From Ornithinimicrobium pekingense DSM 21552 (GTDB lineage Bacteria; Actinomycetota; Actinomycetes; Actinomycetales; Dermatophilaceae): DNA of 64,000 bases. The stretch covers positions 186,001 to 250,000 of the forward strand of contig NZ_ATWJ01000012.1 of the NCBI RefSeq assembly GCF_000421185.1, written 5' to 3'. The position numbers were made by a program, and so were the translations under genes. The notes beneath the pieces are model-generated. The model saw nothing but the letters and a program-made list of their open reading frames with translations. It did no database searches and had not been told where the DNA came from. Of this stretch, positions 34,959 through 43,130 are shown piece after piece. Positions within the stretch are counted from its first letter, which is position 1, and the number at the start of each line of letters is the position of its first letter.

Positions 34959-35723
34959 TCAGGTGCCGAAGCGACGCTCGCGCTCGGCGTAGGAGCGCAG
35001 CGCCCGCAGGAAGTCGACCTTGCGGAAGTCGGGCCAGTAGGCCTCGCAGAAGTAGTACTCGCTGTGCGCGCTCTGCCACAGCAGGAAACCCCCGAGGCGC
35101 TGCTCGCCGGAGGTGCGGATCACCAGGTCGGGGTCGGGCTGGCCCTTGGTGTAGAGGTGCTCGGCGATGTCCTCGGTGCTCACCGAGCGGGCGAGCTCCT
35201 CCAGGGTCGCTCCCCGGTCCGCCGCGTGCCGCAGCAGGGAGCGGACCGCGTCGGCGATCTCCCGACGGCCGCCGTAGCCGATCGCCACGTTGACGACCAT
35301 CCCGTCGACCTCGGCGGTGCGTGCGGCGGCGGCCTGCAGGGTCCCCGCGGTGGCCTCCGGCAGCAGGTCGAGGGCGCCAACGACGTGCATCCGCCAGCAC
35401 TGCCGGGCCGCGAGGTCCTCGACGACCTTCTCGATGATGTCCAGCAGCGGCTCGAGCTCGGCCGCCGGCCGGTTCAGGTTGTCGGTCGACAGCAGCCAGA
35501 GGGTGACCACCTCGACCCCCGCCTCCTGGCACCAGCCGAGGAACGGCGCGATGTTCTCCGCGCCGGCCCGGTGGCCCTCGGCCGACCCCGCCCCCCGCTC
35601 GCGGGCCCACCGCCGGTTGCCGTCGAGCATCACCCCGATGTGCCGCGGCAGCTGGTCGGAGGGGAGCTGGCGACGCAGGGACGAGGTGTACGCCCTGTAG
35701 ACCAGGTCCCTCGGTGTCTGCAT
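34959..35723 (-). CDS. cis-prenyl transferase (short-chain Z-isoprenyl diphosphate synthase-like)
   Basis: 254 residues from ATG 35721-35723. RHIGVMLDGNRRWARERG carries the catalytic Asp and RTSGEQRLGGFLLWQ is the C-terminal family motif; SAHSEYYFCEAYWPDF follows. The family makes undecaprenyl/decaprenyl or shorter Z-prenyl diphosphates. In M. tuberculosis the homologue beside hemolysin III (Rv1086) is a Z,E-farnesyl diphosphate synthase, whereas the long-chain enzyme is encoded elsewhere. Because the context is the same here, I lean to the short-chain type; it may still be the only UppS. Confidence 0.9.
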   Translation of the reverse strand: MQTPRDLVYRAYTSSLRRQLPSDQLPRHIGVMLDGNRRWARERGAGSAEGHRAGAENIAPFLGWCQEAGVEVVTLWLLSTDNLNRPAAELEPLLDIIEKVVEDLAARQCWRMHVVGALDLLPEATAGTLQAAAARTAEVDGMVVNVAIGYGGRREIADAVRSLLRHAADRGATLEELARSVSTEDIAEHLYTKGQPDPDLVIRTSGEQRLGGFLLWQSAHSEYYFCEAYWPDFRKVDFLRALRSYAERERRFGT

Positions 35724-35803
35724 GAGGAGCAACCTACCGGGCAGCGCTGAGAACTCCCCGGCACGGCCGCCCCAGACCCCCAGCGACGACGCGGTATGCC
35801 GTG

Positions 35804-36526
35804 TCAGGCGGGCCCGCCCGCGCGAGCCCCCAGCACGGTGAGCAGCGCGGCGGCCCAGTGCGAGCCGAAGGCGGCCACCGTGAAGGCGTGGAACACCTCG
35901 TGGAAGCCGAACCAGCGCGGTGAGGGGTTCGGGCGCTTCAGGCCGTAGACGACCGCCCCTGCGGTGTAGAGCAGCCCGCCGGCGGCGATCAGGAAGACGA
36001 CGAGCGGACCGCCCGCCTTCCAGAACGGCACCAGGAAGAAGACCGCGACCCAGCCCAGCGCCACGTACACGACGGTGTAGAGCCACCGGGGCGCCGCGAG
36101 CCAGAACACCCGGAAGAAGACGCCGGCGACGGCTCCGACCCAGACGACCCACAGCAGGGTGCGCATCTGCCCGGGCGGGAGCAGCATCACCGCGAAAGGT
36201 GTGTGCGTCCCGGCGATGATGAGGAAGATGTTGGCGTGGTCCCAGCGCTTGAGCATGGCGCTGACCCGGGGGGACCAGCGGCCGCGGTGGTAGAGCGCCG
36301 AGGTCCCGAAGAGCAGGACGGCGGTGACCCCGAACACCAGCGCGGCGACCCGTTCCGGGGTGCCCGGCGCCAGGAGGGCGAGGACCACGGCGGCCGCGAT
36401 GGCGACCGGGACCATGCCCAGGTGGAGCCACCCGCGCAGGTGCGGCTTGACCTGGTCGACGACGGTGTCGACGAGGTCGCCGGCCGACTCGGCGGCGTCA
36501 TGTGCGGCGTCACGCATCCTGCTCAT
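35804..36526 (-). CDS. Hemolysin III / PAQR-family membrane protein
   Basis: 240 residues with seven membrane helices. The conserved family residues appear in LFGTSALYHRGRWSP, HANIFLIIAGTHTPFAV and WFGFHEVFHAFTVAAF, where the His residues probably bind zinc. Bacterial members are related to adiponectin receptors; their substrate is uncertain and cytolytic activity should not be assumed. The ATG is at 36524-36526 with no ribosome-binding site. A cluster of palindromes lies directly upstream, so this gene is probably tightly regulated. Confidence 0.9.
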   Translation of the reverse strand: MSRMRDAAHDAAESAGDLVDTVVDQVKPHLRGWLHLGMVPVAIAAAVVLALLAPGTPERVAALVFGVTAVLLFGTSALYHRGRWSPRVSAMLKRWDHANIFLIIAGTHTPFAVMLLPPGQMRTLLWVVWVGAVAGVFFRVFWLAAPRWLYTVVYVALGWVAVFFLVPFWKAGGPLVVFLIAAGGLLYTAGAVVYGLKRPNPSPRWFGFHEVFHAFTVAAFGSHWAAALLTVLGARAGGPA

Positions 36527-36534
36527 GGAGGGAA

Positions 36535-36573
36535 GCGTAACTTACGCAACCGTAGGTTACGGAACCGTAGGTT
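36535..36573 (-). promoter_or_regulatory. Operator cluster: three palindromes upstream of hemolysin III
   Basis: GCGTAACTTACGC (36535-36547) is a perfect palindrome around a central C. CTTACGCAACCGTAGG (36541-36556) and GTTACGGAACCGTAGG (36556-36571) are near-perfect 16-base inverted repeats 15 bases apart. AACCGTAGGTT occurs twice as a perfect palindrome (36548-36558 and 36563-36573). The sites begin 8 bases before the hemolysin III ATG and should overlap its promoter. The pattern suits a TetR-family repressor, but no such gene is in the window. Confidence 0.7.
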
Positions 36574-36585
36574 GCCCTCGGCTGC

Positions 36586-36861
36586 TCAGCCGACGGGGTC
36601 GGGGCCCTCCTGCTCGCGCTCGTCCTGCCCGTCCCGCTCCGGACGGACGCCGTGCTCGACCTTCTGCGCGGCCCCGGGCTTGCGGTCGCGCGCGGCCGCG
36701 CGCTCGCGCAGCACCGCCTCGACCCGCCGCTCCTCGGCCAGGCGCATCCGGCGCAGTCGGCGGGTCATGTCCCGGCCGAGCAGCCAGACGACGATCATCA
36801 GGCCGAAGAGGACGAGGAACCCGCCCATCCCGGCCGTCACGGCCACGCTCGTGGTGTTCAC
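36586..36861 (-). CDS. Small single-span membrane protein downstream of mca
   Basis: 91 residues from GTG 36859-36861, which overlaps the mca stop as GTGA. One membrane helix (about residues 8-30, [17 protein letters not shown]) is followed by a basic, helical and then acidic cytosolic tail. The short gene after mca is conserved in position in actinobacteria (compare M. tuberculosis Rv1083). Function unknown; the coupling suggests production together with Mca. Confidence 0.75.
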   Translation of the reverse strand: MNTTSVAVTAGMGGFLVLFGLMIVVWLLGRDMTRRLRRMRLAEERRVEAVLRERAAARDRKPGAAQKVEHGVRPERDGQDEREQEGPDPVG

Positions 36862-37919
36862 TCGCTGTGCCCCTCTTCCTCGCGCATCTCGTCACGGTCG
36901 TCGGCGTCGGCGTCCTGGGGCTGGGTCGAGCGCGCCTCCAGCCCCTCCTCCTGCGGCGGCAGCGCCGGCGGACCGACGTAGGCGACCACCGGGTCGCCGT
37001 CGGCGTCGCGCTCGGGGGCCCGACGGCATACCTCGTCGGGGTCCTCCAGCTCGCGGACGCCGGCGAAGAGGTCGTCCTCGGGCATGGTCGCCGGGACGAT
37101 CGAGCGGGCGAGCTCGAAGTCCTCGGTGGGCCACACCCGCTGCTGCAGCTCCAGCGGCACCGCGAACCACTGCCCGTCGGGGTCGACCTGGGTGGCGTGG
37201 GCCAGCAGCGCCCGGTCGCGGGTGGGGAAGTGCTCCGCGCACGGGACGTGGGTGCCGATCTGCCGGCGGGGGCGGCGGCGCAGGTTGGCGATCCAGTCCG
37301 CGAAGGGCGACTCCAGGCCCGCCTCGAGCATCGCCTCGTGCAGGCGCTCGGTGCGCTCGGCCGACCAGCCGTTGTAGTAGAGCTTCAGCGGCTGCCAGGG
37401 CTCACCCGCGTGCGGGTAGGCCTCGGGGTCGCCGGCCGCGCGCCAGGCCGCCATCGTGACCACGTGCGTCTGGATGTGGTCGGGGTGGGGGTAGCCGCCG
37501 TTCTCGTCGTAGGTGGTGACGACGTGCGGGCGGAACTCCCGGATCACCCGCACCAGCGCCTCGGCGGACACCTCGACCGGCTCGAGCGCGAAGCAGCCCT
37601 CGGGCAGCGGCGGAAGAGGGTCGCCCTCGGGCAGCCCGGAGTCCACGAACCCCAGCCAGGTGTGGCTCACGCCCAGGATCTGCGCCGCCCGCGCCATCTC
37701 CTCGCGGCGCACCCGGGTCAGGTCGCGCAGGATGTGCGCGTCGTCCTTGAGCCGCTCGTTGAGGATGTCCCCGCGCTCGCCGCCGGTGCACGAGACCACG
37801 CGCACCCGGACCCCCTCGGCGACATACCTCGCGCTGGTCGCGGCCCCCTTGGAGGACTCGTCGTCGGGATGGGCGTGCACGGCCATGAGGCGCAGGCCCC
37901 CCGGCATCGGCGTCGTCAT
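36858..37919 (-). CDS. mca: Mycothiol S-conjugate amidase
   Basis: 353 residues. The zinc site is [14 protein letters not shown] near residue 15 and [14 protein letters not shown] near 141. The Lys after DESS marks Mca rather than the biosynthetic deacetylase MshB. Mca cleaves mycothiol conjugates of toxins so that the mercapturic acid can be exported. The last 45 residues are an acidic extension. It lies between greA/DUF4307 and hemolysin III as in M. tuberculosis (Rv1082). It is good evidence for a mycothiol-using actinobacterium. Confidence 0.95.
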   Translation of the reverse strand: MTTPMPGGLRLMAVHAHPDDESSKGAATSARYVAEGVRVRVVSCTGGERGDILNERLKDDAHILRDLTRVRREEMARAAQILGVSHTWLGFVDSGLPEGDPLPPLPEGCFALEPVEVSAEALVRVIREFRPHVVTTYDENGGYPHPDHIQTHVVTMAAWRAAGDPEAYPHAGEPWQPLKLYYNGWSAERTERLHEAMLEAGLESPFADWIANLRRRPRRQIGTHVPCAEHFPTRDRALLAHATQVDPDGQWFAVPLELQQRVWPTEDFELARSIVPATMPEDDLFAGVRELEDPDEVCRRAPERDADGDPVVAYVGPPALPPQEEGLEARSTQPQDADADDRDEMREEEGHSE

Positions 37920-38055
37920 CGCGGCGCTCCTTCGTGGGACGGCCGGGCTGGTGCCGGCCGTCGTCGGTCGTGACGGACAATGGGAGGTGCGCCGGGTCCG
38001 TGCCGGCGCACGACGATCGACCCCATCTTCTCACCGCTCCCAGGACGGACCGACC

Positions 38056-38565
38056 GTGACCTCAGCGCCACCTCCCGAGCCCACCCCGCACCGCGCCTCC
38101 GACGGCGCCCGCGAGGGCCGGGGTATGGAGCGCGCCGTCGACTGGGACGCGGAGGAGGAGGCCGCCGAGGCGCGCGGCGGACCGCGCCGGCTGGACGACC
38201 GGGCCCGCCGCCGGTGGTGGCTCGTCGGCTCCGCGGCGGTGGCCGTCATGACCGCCCTCGCCGTGTGGTTCGGGATCGAGGCCACGAGCGGGCGGGTGCA
38301 CTGGGTCAACACCGGTCACCAGGTCGTGTCGGGCACCCAGGTGGACGTGCGCTTCGACCTGCGCCGCGACCCGGCGCGGGAGGTGGTCTGCCGCCTGGAG
38401 GCGCAGGAGGCCTCCCACGCGGTCGTGGGCCGTGCGGACGTGACCGTCGGCCCGGCGCAGAGCTCGCCGAGCCGGCACGTGGAGAGCGTGCGCACCGCCG
38501 CACCGGCGATCACCGGCTACGTCGAGGAGTGCTGGTACGCCGACGAGGAGCCGCGCGGGCGCTGA
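38056..38565 (+). CDS. DUF4307 membrane-anchored protein
   Basis: 169 residues from GTG 38056 (VTSAPPPEPTPHR); ATG 38125 (MERAVDWDAE) is an alternative. One membrane helix (about residues 58-78, WWLVGSAAVAVMTALAVWFG) is followed by an extracytoplasmic domain with the DUF4307 pattern VRFDLRRDPAREVVCRLEAQ. The gene is divergent from mca across a 136-base gap and is conserved beside greA and mca in actinobacteria (compare Rv1081c). Function unknown. Confidence 0.85.
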   Translation: MTSAPPPEPTPHRASDGAREGRGMERAVDWDAEEEAAEARGGPRRLDDRARRRWWLVGSAAVAVMTALAVWFGIEATSGRVHWVNTGHQVVSGTQVDVRFDLRRDPAREVVCRLEAQEASHAVVGRADVTVGPAQSSPSRHVESVRTAAPAITGYVEECWYADEEPRGR

Positions 38566-38682
38566 GCCCTGCCGGGCGGTCGCCCGGCCCCCGGCCGACA
38601 GACCGCTCGCGGGACCGCCGACACGCGCGGGACGCCGCCGGCAGGTGCCGGCGACGCCCCGCGGGCGACGGTCAGGTGCGGC

Positions 38683-39180
38683 TCAGGACGCCCTGTAGGG
38701 CTTGGCGTCGACGATCTTGACCTCGACGTCCTTGCCGTTGGGGGCGGTGTAGGTCACGGTCTTGCCGGGGGTCGCCCCCATCAGCGCGGCGCCCATCGGC
38801 GACTTCTCGCTGTAGACGGTCATGTCGTCCTCGTCGCCGATGATCTCGCGCGAGCCCAGCAGGAAGGTCTCGGTGTCGCCGAACATCTCCACGGTCACGA
38901 CCATGCCCGGCTCGACGACGCCGTCGTCGGCGGGGGCGGTGCCCACGACCGCGTTCTGCAGCAGGTGCTGGAGCTGGCGGATGCGCAGCTCCATCTTGCC
39001 CTGCTCCTCCTTGGCGGCGTGGTAGCCGCCGTTCTCCTTGAGGTCACCCTCCTCGCGGGCGGCCTCGATCCGTCGCGAGATCTCCGAGCGGCCCTCGCCG
39101 GTGAGGTGGGCCAGCTCGGCGCTCAGGCGGTCGTACGCCTCCTGAGTCAGATAGCTCTGGTCCTTGGCGATCTCGGTCAC
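38683..39180 (-). CDS. greA: Transcription elongation factor GreA
   Basis: 165 residues from GTG 39178-39180, preceded by GAGGAG. The coiled-coil tip contains EAAREEGDLKENGGYHAAKE, including the acidic residues that stimulate RNA cleavage in backtracked RNA polymerase. The C-terminal FKBP-like domain ends in KSPMGAALMGATPGKTVTY. A predicted promoter and a strong hairpin lie in its leader. Confidence 0.96.
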   Translation of the reverse strand: MTEIAKDQSYLTQEAYDRLSAELAHLTGEGRSEISRRIEAAREEGDLKENGGYHAAKEEQGKMELRIRQLQHLLQNAVVGTAPADDGVVEPGMVVTVEMFGDTETFLLGSREIIGDEDDMTVYSEKSPMGAALMGATPGKTVTYTAPNGKDVEVKIVDAKPYRAS

Positions 39181-39243
39181 GTTCGTTACTCCTCGTCATC
39201 GTGCGTGCGGCGGGTCAGCCCCTGCTGAGGCCACCAAACGCAA

Positions 39244-39268
39244 GGTCCGGGCACCTTTTGCCCGGACC
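39244..39268 (-). terminator. Hairpin in the greA leader / ilvA terminator
   Basis: GGTCCGGGCA (39244-39253) and TGCCCGGACC (39259-39268) form a perfect 10-bp stem around a 5-base loop; on the minus strand it is followed by TTGCGTTTGG. It lies after ilvA and may end ilvA transcription. The predicted greA promoter is upstream of it, so it would also be the first thing transcribed on the greA message. Confidence 0.75.
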
Positions 39269-39282
39269 GTGGTTGACCTTCC

Positions 39283-39311
39283 ACTGTAGTCCGGATTCCG
39301 CCGCGAGTCGA
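39283..39311 (-). promoter_or_regulatory. Predicted greA promoter
   Basis: On the minus strand, TCGACT (39311-39306) and TACAGT (39288-39283) are separated by 17 bases. The predicted transcription start is near 39276, a few bases before the hairpin at 39268-39244 and about 95 bases before the greA start codon. Confidence 0.5.
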
Positions 39312-39349
39312 GAATCGCCGGTGGGCCCGGGGGGCCGCGTAGGGATCGC

Positions 39350-40570
39350 TCAGACCTGGTCGACCGCGTAGCCCCGGTCGGTCAGGGCCCGCATCACCTC
39401 GGCAGAGTGGTCGTGGCCGCGCGTCTCGAGCGTGAGCGAGATCGCCACCTCGTGGACGGCCAGGTGCGGCACGCGGCGGTGGTGCTGCACCTCCAGGACG
39501 TTGCACTGCATCTCGGCCAGCATGGTCAGCACGCCCGCGAGGTTGCCGGGCTGGTCGGGCACCCGCACCCGCAGCTGCAGGTAGCGGCCGGCGGCGGTCA
39601 GGCCCTGGCGGATGATGCGCAGCAGCAGGAGCGGGTCGATGTTGCCGCCGGAGAGCACCACGACCACCGGCCCCTCGTAGTGGTTGGCGACCTCCAGGCC
39701 CAGCTCCATCAGGTGCGCCGTCCCGGCCGCCCCGGCGGGCTCGACGACGAGCTTGGCCCGCTCGGCCAGGTAGAGGACGGCCCGGGCAATCGCGGTCTCG
39801 CTGACCGTCTCCATCCCGTCGACGTGCTCGGAGACGACCGCGAAGGGCACGTCCCCGGGGCGGCCCACGGCGATGCCGTCGGCCATCGTGCTCATGTGCC
39901 CCAGGGGCACCGGGTGCCCCGCCTCCAGCGAGCCCGGCCAGGCCGCCGCCTGCTCGGCCTGCACGCCGACCACGCGCACGTCGGGGCGGGTGGCCTTGAC
40001 CGCGGTGGCGATGCCCGCGAGCAGCCCCCCGCCGCCGGTCGCCACGACGACCGTGCGCACGTCGGGCACCTGCTCCAGGATCTCCAGCCCGCAGGTGCCC
40101 TGGCCGGCGACGATGTCGGGGTGGTCGAAGGGCGGGATGAACACGGCGCCCTGCTCGGTCTCGTGCCGGCGCGCCTCCTCGATGCACTCGTCCAGCGTGG
40201 TGCCCATCTGGATGACGTGCGCCCCGTAGCCGCGGGTGGCGGCCAGCTTGGGCATCGAGGCGCCGTTGGGCATGTAGACGGTCGCCTCGATGCCGAGCAG
40301 CCGGGCGGCCAGCGCCACGCCCTGGGCGTGGTTGCCGGCGCTGGCGGCGACGACGCCGCGGCGCTTCTCGTCCTCTGTCAGCCGCGACATCCGCGTGTAG
40401 GCGCCGCGCATCTTGAACGACCCGGCGCGCTGGAGGTTCTCGCACTTGAGGTGGACCCTGACCCCCGTGCGGTCGGTCAACGCCTGGCTGAACTCCATCG
40501 GCGTGGGCGTCAGCACGTCGGCGAGGATCTCCCGCGCGGCGAGGACGTCGTCGAGGGTCACCGCAGGCAT
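39350..40570 (-). CDS. ilvA: Threonine ammonia-lyase
   Basis: 406 residues from ATG 40568-40570; GTG 40586-40588 would add six residues. It is a PLP enzyme making 2-oxobutanoate from threonine. ENLQRAGSFKMRGAYTRMSR carries the PLP Lys, VAASAGNHAQGVALAARLL binds the substrate carboxylate, and VATGGGGLLAGIATAVKAT binds phosphate. The C-terminal ACT-like domain (about residues 325-406) suggests allosteric control. Its length and single ACT domain suit the short type that may serve isoleucine synthesis or threonine catabolism. It is the gene immediately upstream of greA on the same strand. Confidence 0.93.
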   Translation of the reverse strand: MPAVTLDDVLAAREILADVLTPTPMEFSQALTDRTGVRVHLKCENLQRAGSFKMRGAYTRMSRLTEDEKRRGVVAASAGNHAQGVALAARLLGIEATVYMPNGASMPKLAATRGYGAHVIQMGTTLDECIEEARRHETEQGAVFIPPFDHPDIVAGQGTCGLEILEQVPDVRTVVVATGGGGLLAGIATAVKATRPDVRVVGVQAEQAAAWPGSLEAGHPVPLGHMSTMADGIAVGRPGDVPFAVVSEHVDGMETVSETAIARAVLYLAERAKLVVEPAGAAGTAHLMELGLEVANHYEGPVVVVLSGGNIDPLLLLRIIRQGLTAAGRYLQLRVRVPDQPGNLAGVLTMLAEMQCNVLEVQHHRRVPHLAVHEVAISLTLETRGHDHSAEVMRALTDRGYAVDQV

Positions 40571-40597
40571 CGTCGTCACGGGCCCCACCCTAGCCAG

Positions 40598-41938
40598 TCA
40601 GAGCTGGGCCGCGACGGCGCGCGCCAGGTCCGGCCGCTCCCCCGCCAGCAGTCCGGCGGCGAAGAGCAGGTATGCCGTGTCGACGCGGGTCCCCGCGTCG
40701 GCCGGCGGGCGCCAGCCGCCCCCGTGGTCGGCCAGCACCGCGGCCAGCACCCGGTCGGCCGCACCGGGGGCGGCATGGCGCAGCACCCCGCCGGAGCCCA
40801 GCAGCAGCCGCACGTCCTTGAGCGGGCGGGGCGCCTCGCCGGGCGCTCCCGGGCGCCCGTGCCGGCGGGCGGCGACGGTGGCGGCCGTCGTGGCCAGCAC
40901 CAGGTCGTGCTCGTGCTCCTGGGCGGTGGTGGGCAGCAGCTCGGGCCGGGCGTGCACCCGCTCCACCCAGGAGCGCAGCTGCGGGTCGTCCGCCACCGGC
41001 AGTGCCTCGGCGGCCGCCGCCTCGAGCACGCCGGGGGCGCCCCACCGCATACCCAGGTCTCCCTCGACGGTGCGGGCGTGCCACAAGGTCGCGACGACGT
41101 GCTTGCGCAGGGAGGCGTCCTCGCCCTGCGGGGTCAGCACCGAGTAGACGTCGGTGGTGGCGCCGCCCACGTCGACGACCATCACGTCACCCCCGCGCAC
41201 GTCGGCCAGGACCTCGACCCCGGCCAGGACCGCGTCCGGCGTCGCCGCCCGCACGAGCTGGGCGAACCTCGGTCCGCGGGACAGCCCCTTGCCCCCGATG
41301 ACGTGCTCGAGGAACACCTCACGGATCGCGCGCCGGGCCGGGCCGGGGTGCACGACGCCGATGCGGGGCAGGACGTTGTCGGTGAGCGTGGCGCGGCGCA
41401 GGGTCCGGGCCAGCTCGGCCGCGACCTCCTCCTGCGCCTCCACGTTGCCCGCGACGACCACGGGGGCGCCCACCCGCGAGCGCGCGAGCCGGCGGGCGTT
41501 GTGCAGCAGGACCTCGGCGTTGCCGCCGTCGGTGCCACCGACGAGGAGCACGACGTCCGGTCGGGCCGCCCGCAGGTCGGCCACCCCGGCGGTCGTCAGC
41601 CTCCCGGTGGCGACGTGCACGACCTTGGCGCCGGCGGAGAGCCCGACCCGGTGACCCGCCTCGGCCGTCACCGCGCGCTCGTAGCCGACGACGGCCAGGC
41701 GCAGCCCGCCGCCGGCGCTGGAGCAGACCAGCACCCGGTCGCGCTCGGCCGGGTCGAGCGGGTCGGGCACGGACCCGCCGGGCCCGAGCGCACGGCATAC
41801 CCCGGCCACCCCCTCGAGCACGTCCCGACCCGGCCCCACGGTGGTGGGGACGGCGGCCCGCGCGAGGAGGCCGCCCCTGTCGTCGACGAGGGCGGCCTTG
41901 GTGAACGTCGACCCGACGTCGACCAGCAGGTAGCTCAC
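40598..41938 (-). CDS. Glutamate mutase accessory protein GlmL/MutL family (orphan)
   Basis: 446 residues from GTG 41936-41938. The ASKHA fold is clear: YLLVDVGSTFTKAALVDDRG at the N-terminus, LVCSSAGGGLRLAVVGYER near residue 68, VLLVGGTDGGNAEVLLHNA near 130 and VVDVGGATTDVYSVLT near 253. In clostridia this protein is encoded between the two subunits of B12-dependent methylaspartate mutase and is thought to help reactivate it. Neither mutase subunit is in the window. It overlaps the small membrane gene upstream by GTGA. Its true partner here is unknown. Confidence 0.82.
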   Translation of the reverse strand: MSYLLVDVGSTFTKAALVDDRGGLLARAAVPTTVGPGRDVLEGVAGVCRALGPGGSVPDPLDPAERDRVLVCSSAGGGLRLAVVGYERAVTAEAGHRVGLSAGAKVVHVATGRLTTAGVADLRAARPDVVLLVGGTDGGNAEVLLHNARRLARSRVGAPVVVAGNVEAQEEVAAELARTLRRATLTDNVLPRIGVVHPGPARRAIREVFLEHVIGGKGLSRGPRFAQLVRAATPDAVLAGVEVLADVRGGDVMVVDVGGATTDVYSVLTPQGEDASLRKHVVATLWHARTVEGDLGMRWGAPGVLEAAAAEALPVADDPQLRSWVERVHARPELLPTTAQEHEHDLVLATTAATVAARRHGRPGAPGEAPRPLKDVRLLLGSGGVLRHAAPGAADRVLAAVLADHGGGWRPPADAGTRVDTAYLLFAAGLLAGERPDLARAVAAQL

Positions 41939-42273
41939 AGCAGCGCGACCACCGACGCCACGAGCAGCCACACCATCCCGGCCAGCACGAGCAGCAGCCC
42001 CCACAACCGCAGCCGCTGCGCGGCGAGCCTGCGGGCCCGGTCGTCCTCGACGCCCAGGCCCTGCCCGGTCGCCACGTCGTGGGTCCCGGGCGGGCCGCCG
42101 AAGCCGGCCCGCACACGGGTCGCCTCGGCGGAGGCGGCACGGCCGCGCACGTAGAGGACGACGCCCACCGCCACCAGCAGCAGCGGCAGCCCCACCCCCA
42201 GGGCCCAGTCGCCGGCCGACCAGGCGTCGGTGGTCGCCGCGGCGCGCGACGGCGTCAGCAGGAGCACGGACAT
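41935..42273 (-). CDS. Small two-span membrane protein coupled to the GlmL-like gene
   Basis: 112 residues from ATG 42271-42273. Two hydrophobic helices, [19 protein letters not shown] near residue 24 and [18 protein letters not shown] near 90, flank a basic cytosolic loop. It is not a family I recognise. The GTGA overlap with the GlmL-like gene implies linked production. It is divergent from msrA across a 73-base gap. Confidence 0.65.
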   Translation of the reverse strand: MSVLLLTPSRAAATTDAWSAGDWALGVGLPLLLVAVGVVLYVRGRAASAEATRVRAGFGGPPGTHDVATGQGLGVEDDRARRLAAQRLRLWGLLLVLAGMVWLLVASVVALL

Positions 42274-42346
42274 GACGAGCAAGGTGCCACAGTCCGCGGG
42301 CCCGCGCCAGCGGACGCCCCGGCGCGGGCGTGTGACACTGGACGGT

Positions 42347-43042
42347 ATGACGTTCTGGTCCTCCTCGTCCTCGCCCTCGTCCGCGCCGCTCCCGGGCCGG
42401 TCCGAGCCGCTGCCCGGCATCCCCACCACGCACACGGTGCTCGGCTCCTCGATGCAGGGGCCGTGGCCGGAGGGCACCGAGGTCCTCTACGTGGCGATGG
42501 GCTGCTTCTGGGGCGCCGAGCGCATCTTCTGGCAGCTGCCCGGCGTCGTCACGACGGCGGCCGGCTACATGGGCGGCTCGACCCCCAACCCGACCTACCA
42601 GGAGACCTGCACCGGGCGCACCGGGCACGCCGAGGCGGTGCTCGTCGCCTACGACCCGTCGCAGACCTCCCCGGAGCAGCTGCTCAAGGCCTTCTGGGAG
42701 AACCACGACCCGACGACGCCGGACCGTCAGGGCAACGACGTCGGCACGCAGTACCGCTCAGCGGTCTACTGGACCACCCCCGGTCAGGAGGCTGCCGCGC
42801 GGGCCACCAAGGACGCGTTCGAGAAGCTGGTCCTGGCCGACGGCCACGGCCCGATCGTCACCGAGCTGCGGCCGGCCGAGGACGCCGGGCCCTTCTACTA
42901 CGCCGAGGACTACCACCAGCAGTACCTGCACAAGAACCCCGGCGGCTACTGCAACCACGGGCCCAACGGCTACACCTGCCCGGTCGGCCTGGTGCGCCAG
43001 GACGAGGTGCCCGCGCAGGCCGACGTGCTGCCCCCGCAGTGA
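42347..43042 (+). CDS. msrA: Peptide-methionine (S)-S-oxide reductase
   Basis: 231 residues from ATG 42347. [17 protein letters not shown] carries the catalytic Cys; [33 protein letters not shown] and [20 protein letters not shown] complete the family motifs. The C-terminal Cys residues in GYCNHG and GYTCPVG are placed to act as resolving cysteines. About 45 residues precede the MsrA core, which is usual for the long actinobacterial and E. coli type. It repairs oxidised methionine. A strong terminator follows. Confidence 0.95.
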   Translation: MTFWSSSSSPSSAPLPGRSEPLPGIPTTHTVLGSSMQGPWPEGTEVLYVAMGCFWGAERIFWQLPGVVTTAAGYMGGSTPNPTYQETCTGRTGHAEAVLVAYDPSQTSPEQLLKAFWENHDPTTPDRQGNDVGTQYRSAVYWTTPGQEAAARATKDAFEKLVLADGHGPIVTELRPAEDAGPFYYAEDYHQQYLHKNPGGYCNHGPNGYTCPVGLVRQDEVPAQADVLPPQ

Positions 43043-43068
43043 CCCGGGCCTGAGGCCCGCTCCGACGA

Positions 43069-43108
43069 CGAGGAGGGCCCGACCACCGTGGTGGTCGGGC
43101 CCTCCTCG
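43069..43108. terminator. Bidirectional terminator between msrA and the lipoprotein gene
   Basis: An 18-bp perfect stem pairs 43070-43087 (GAGGAGGGCCCGACCACC) with 43090-43107; the outer C/G pair extends it by one. It sits between two convergent genes, 27 bases after msrA and 22 bases after the end of the opposing lipoprotein gene, so it can end both. Confidence 0.85.
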
Positions 43109-43130
43109 CGTCTGCTGGAGGAGCCGGTGC

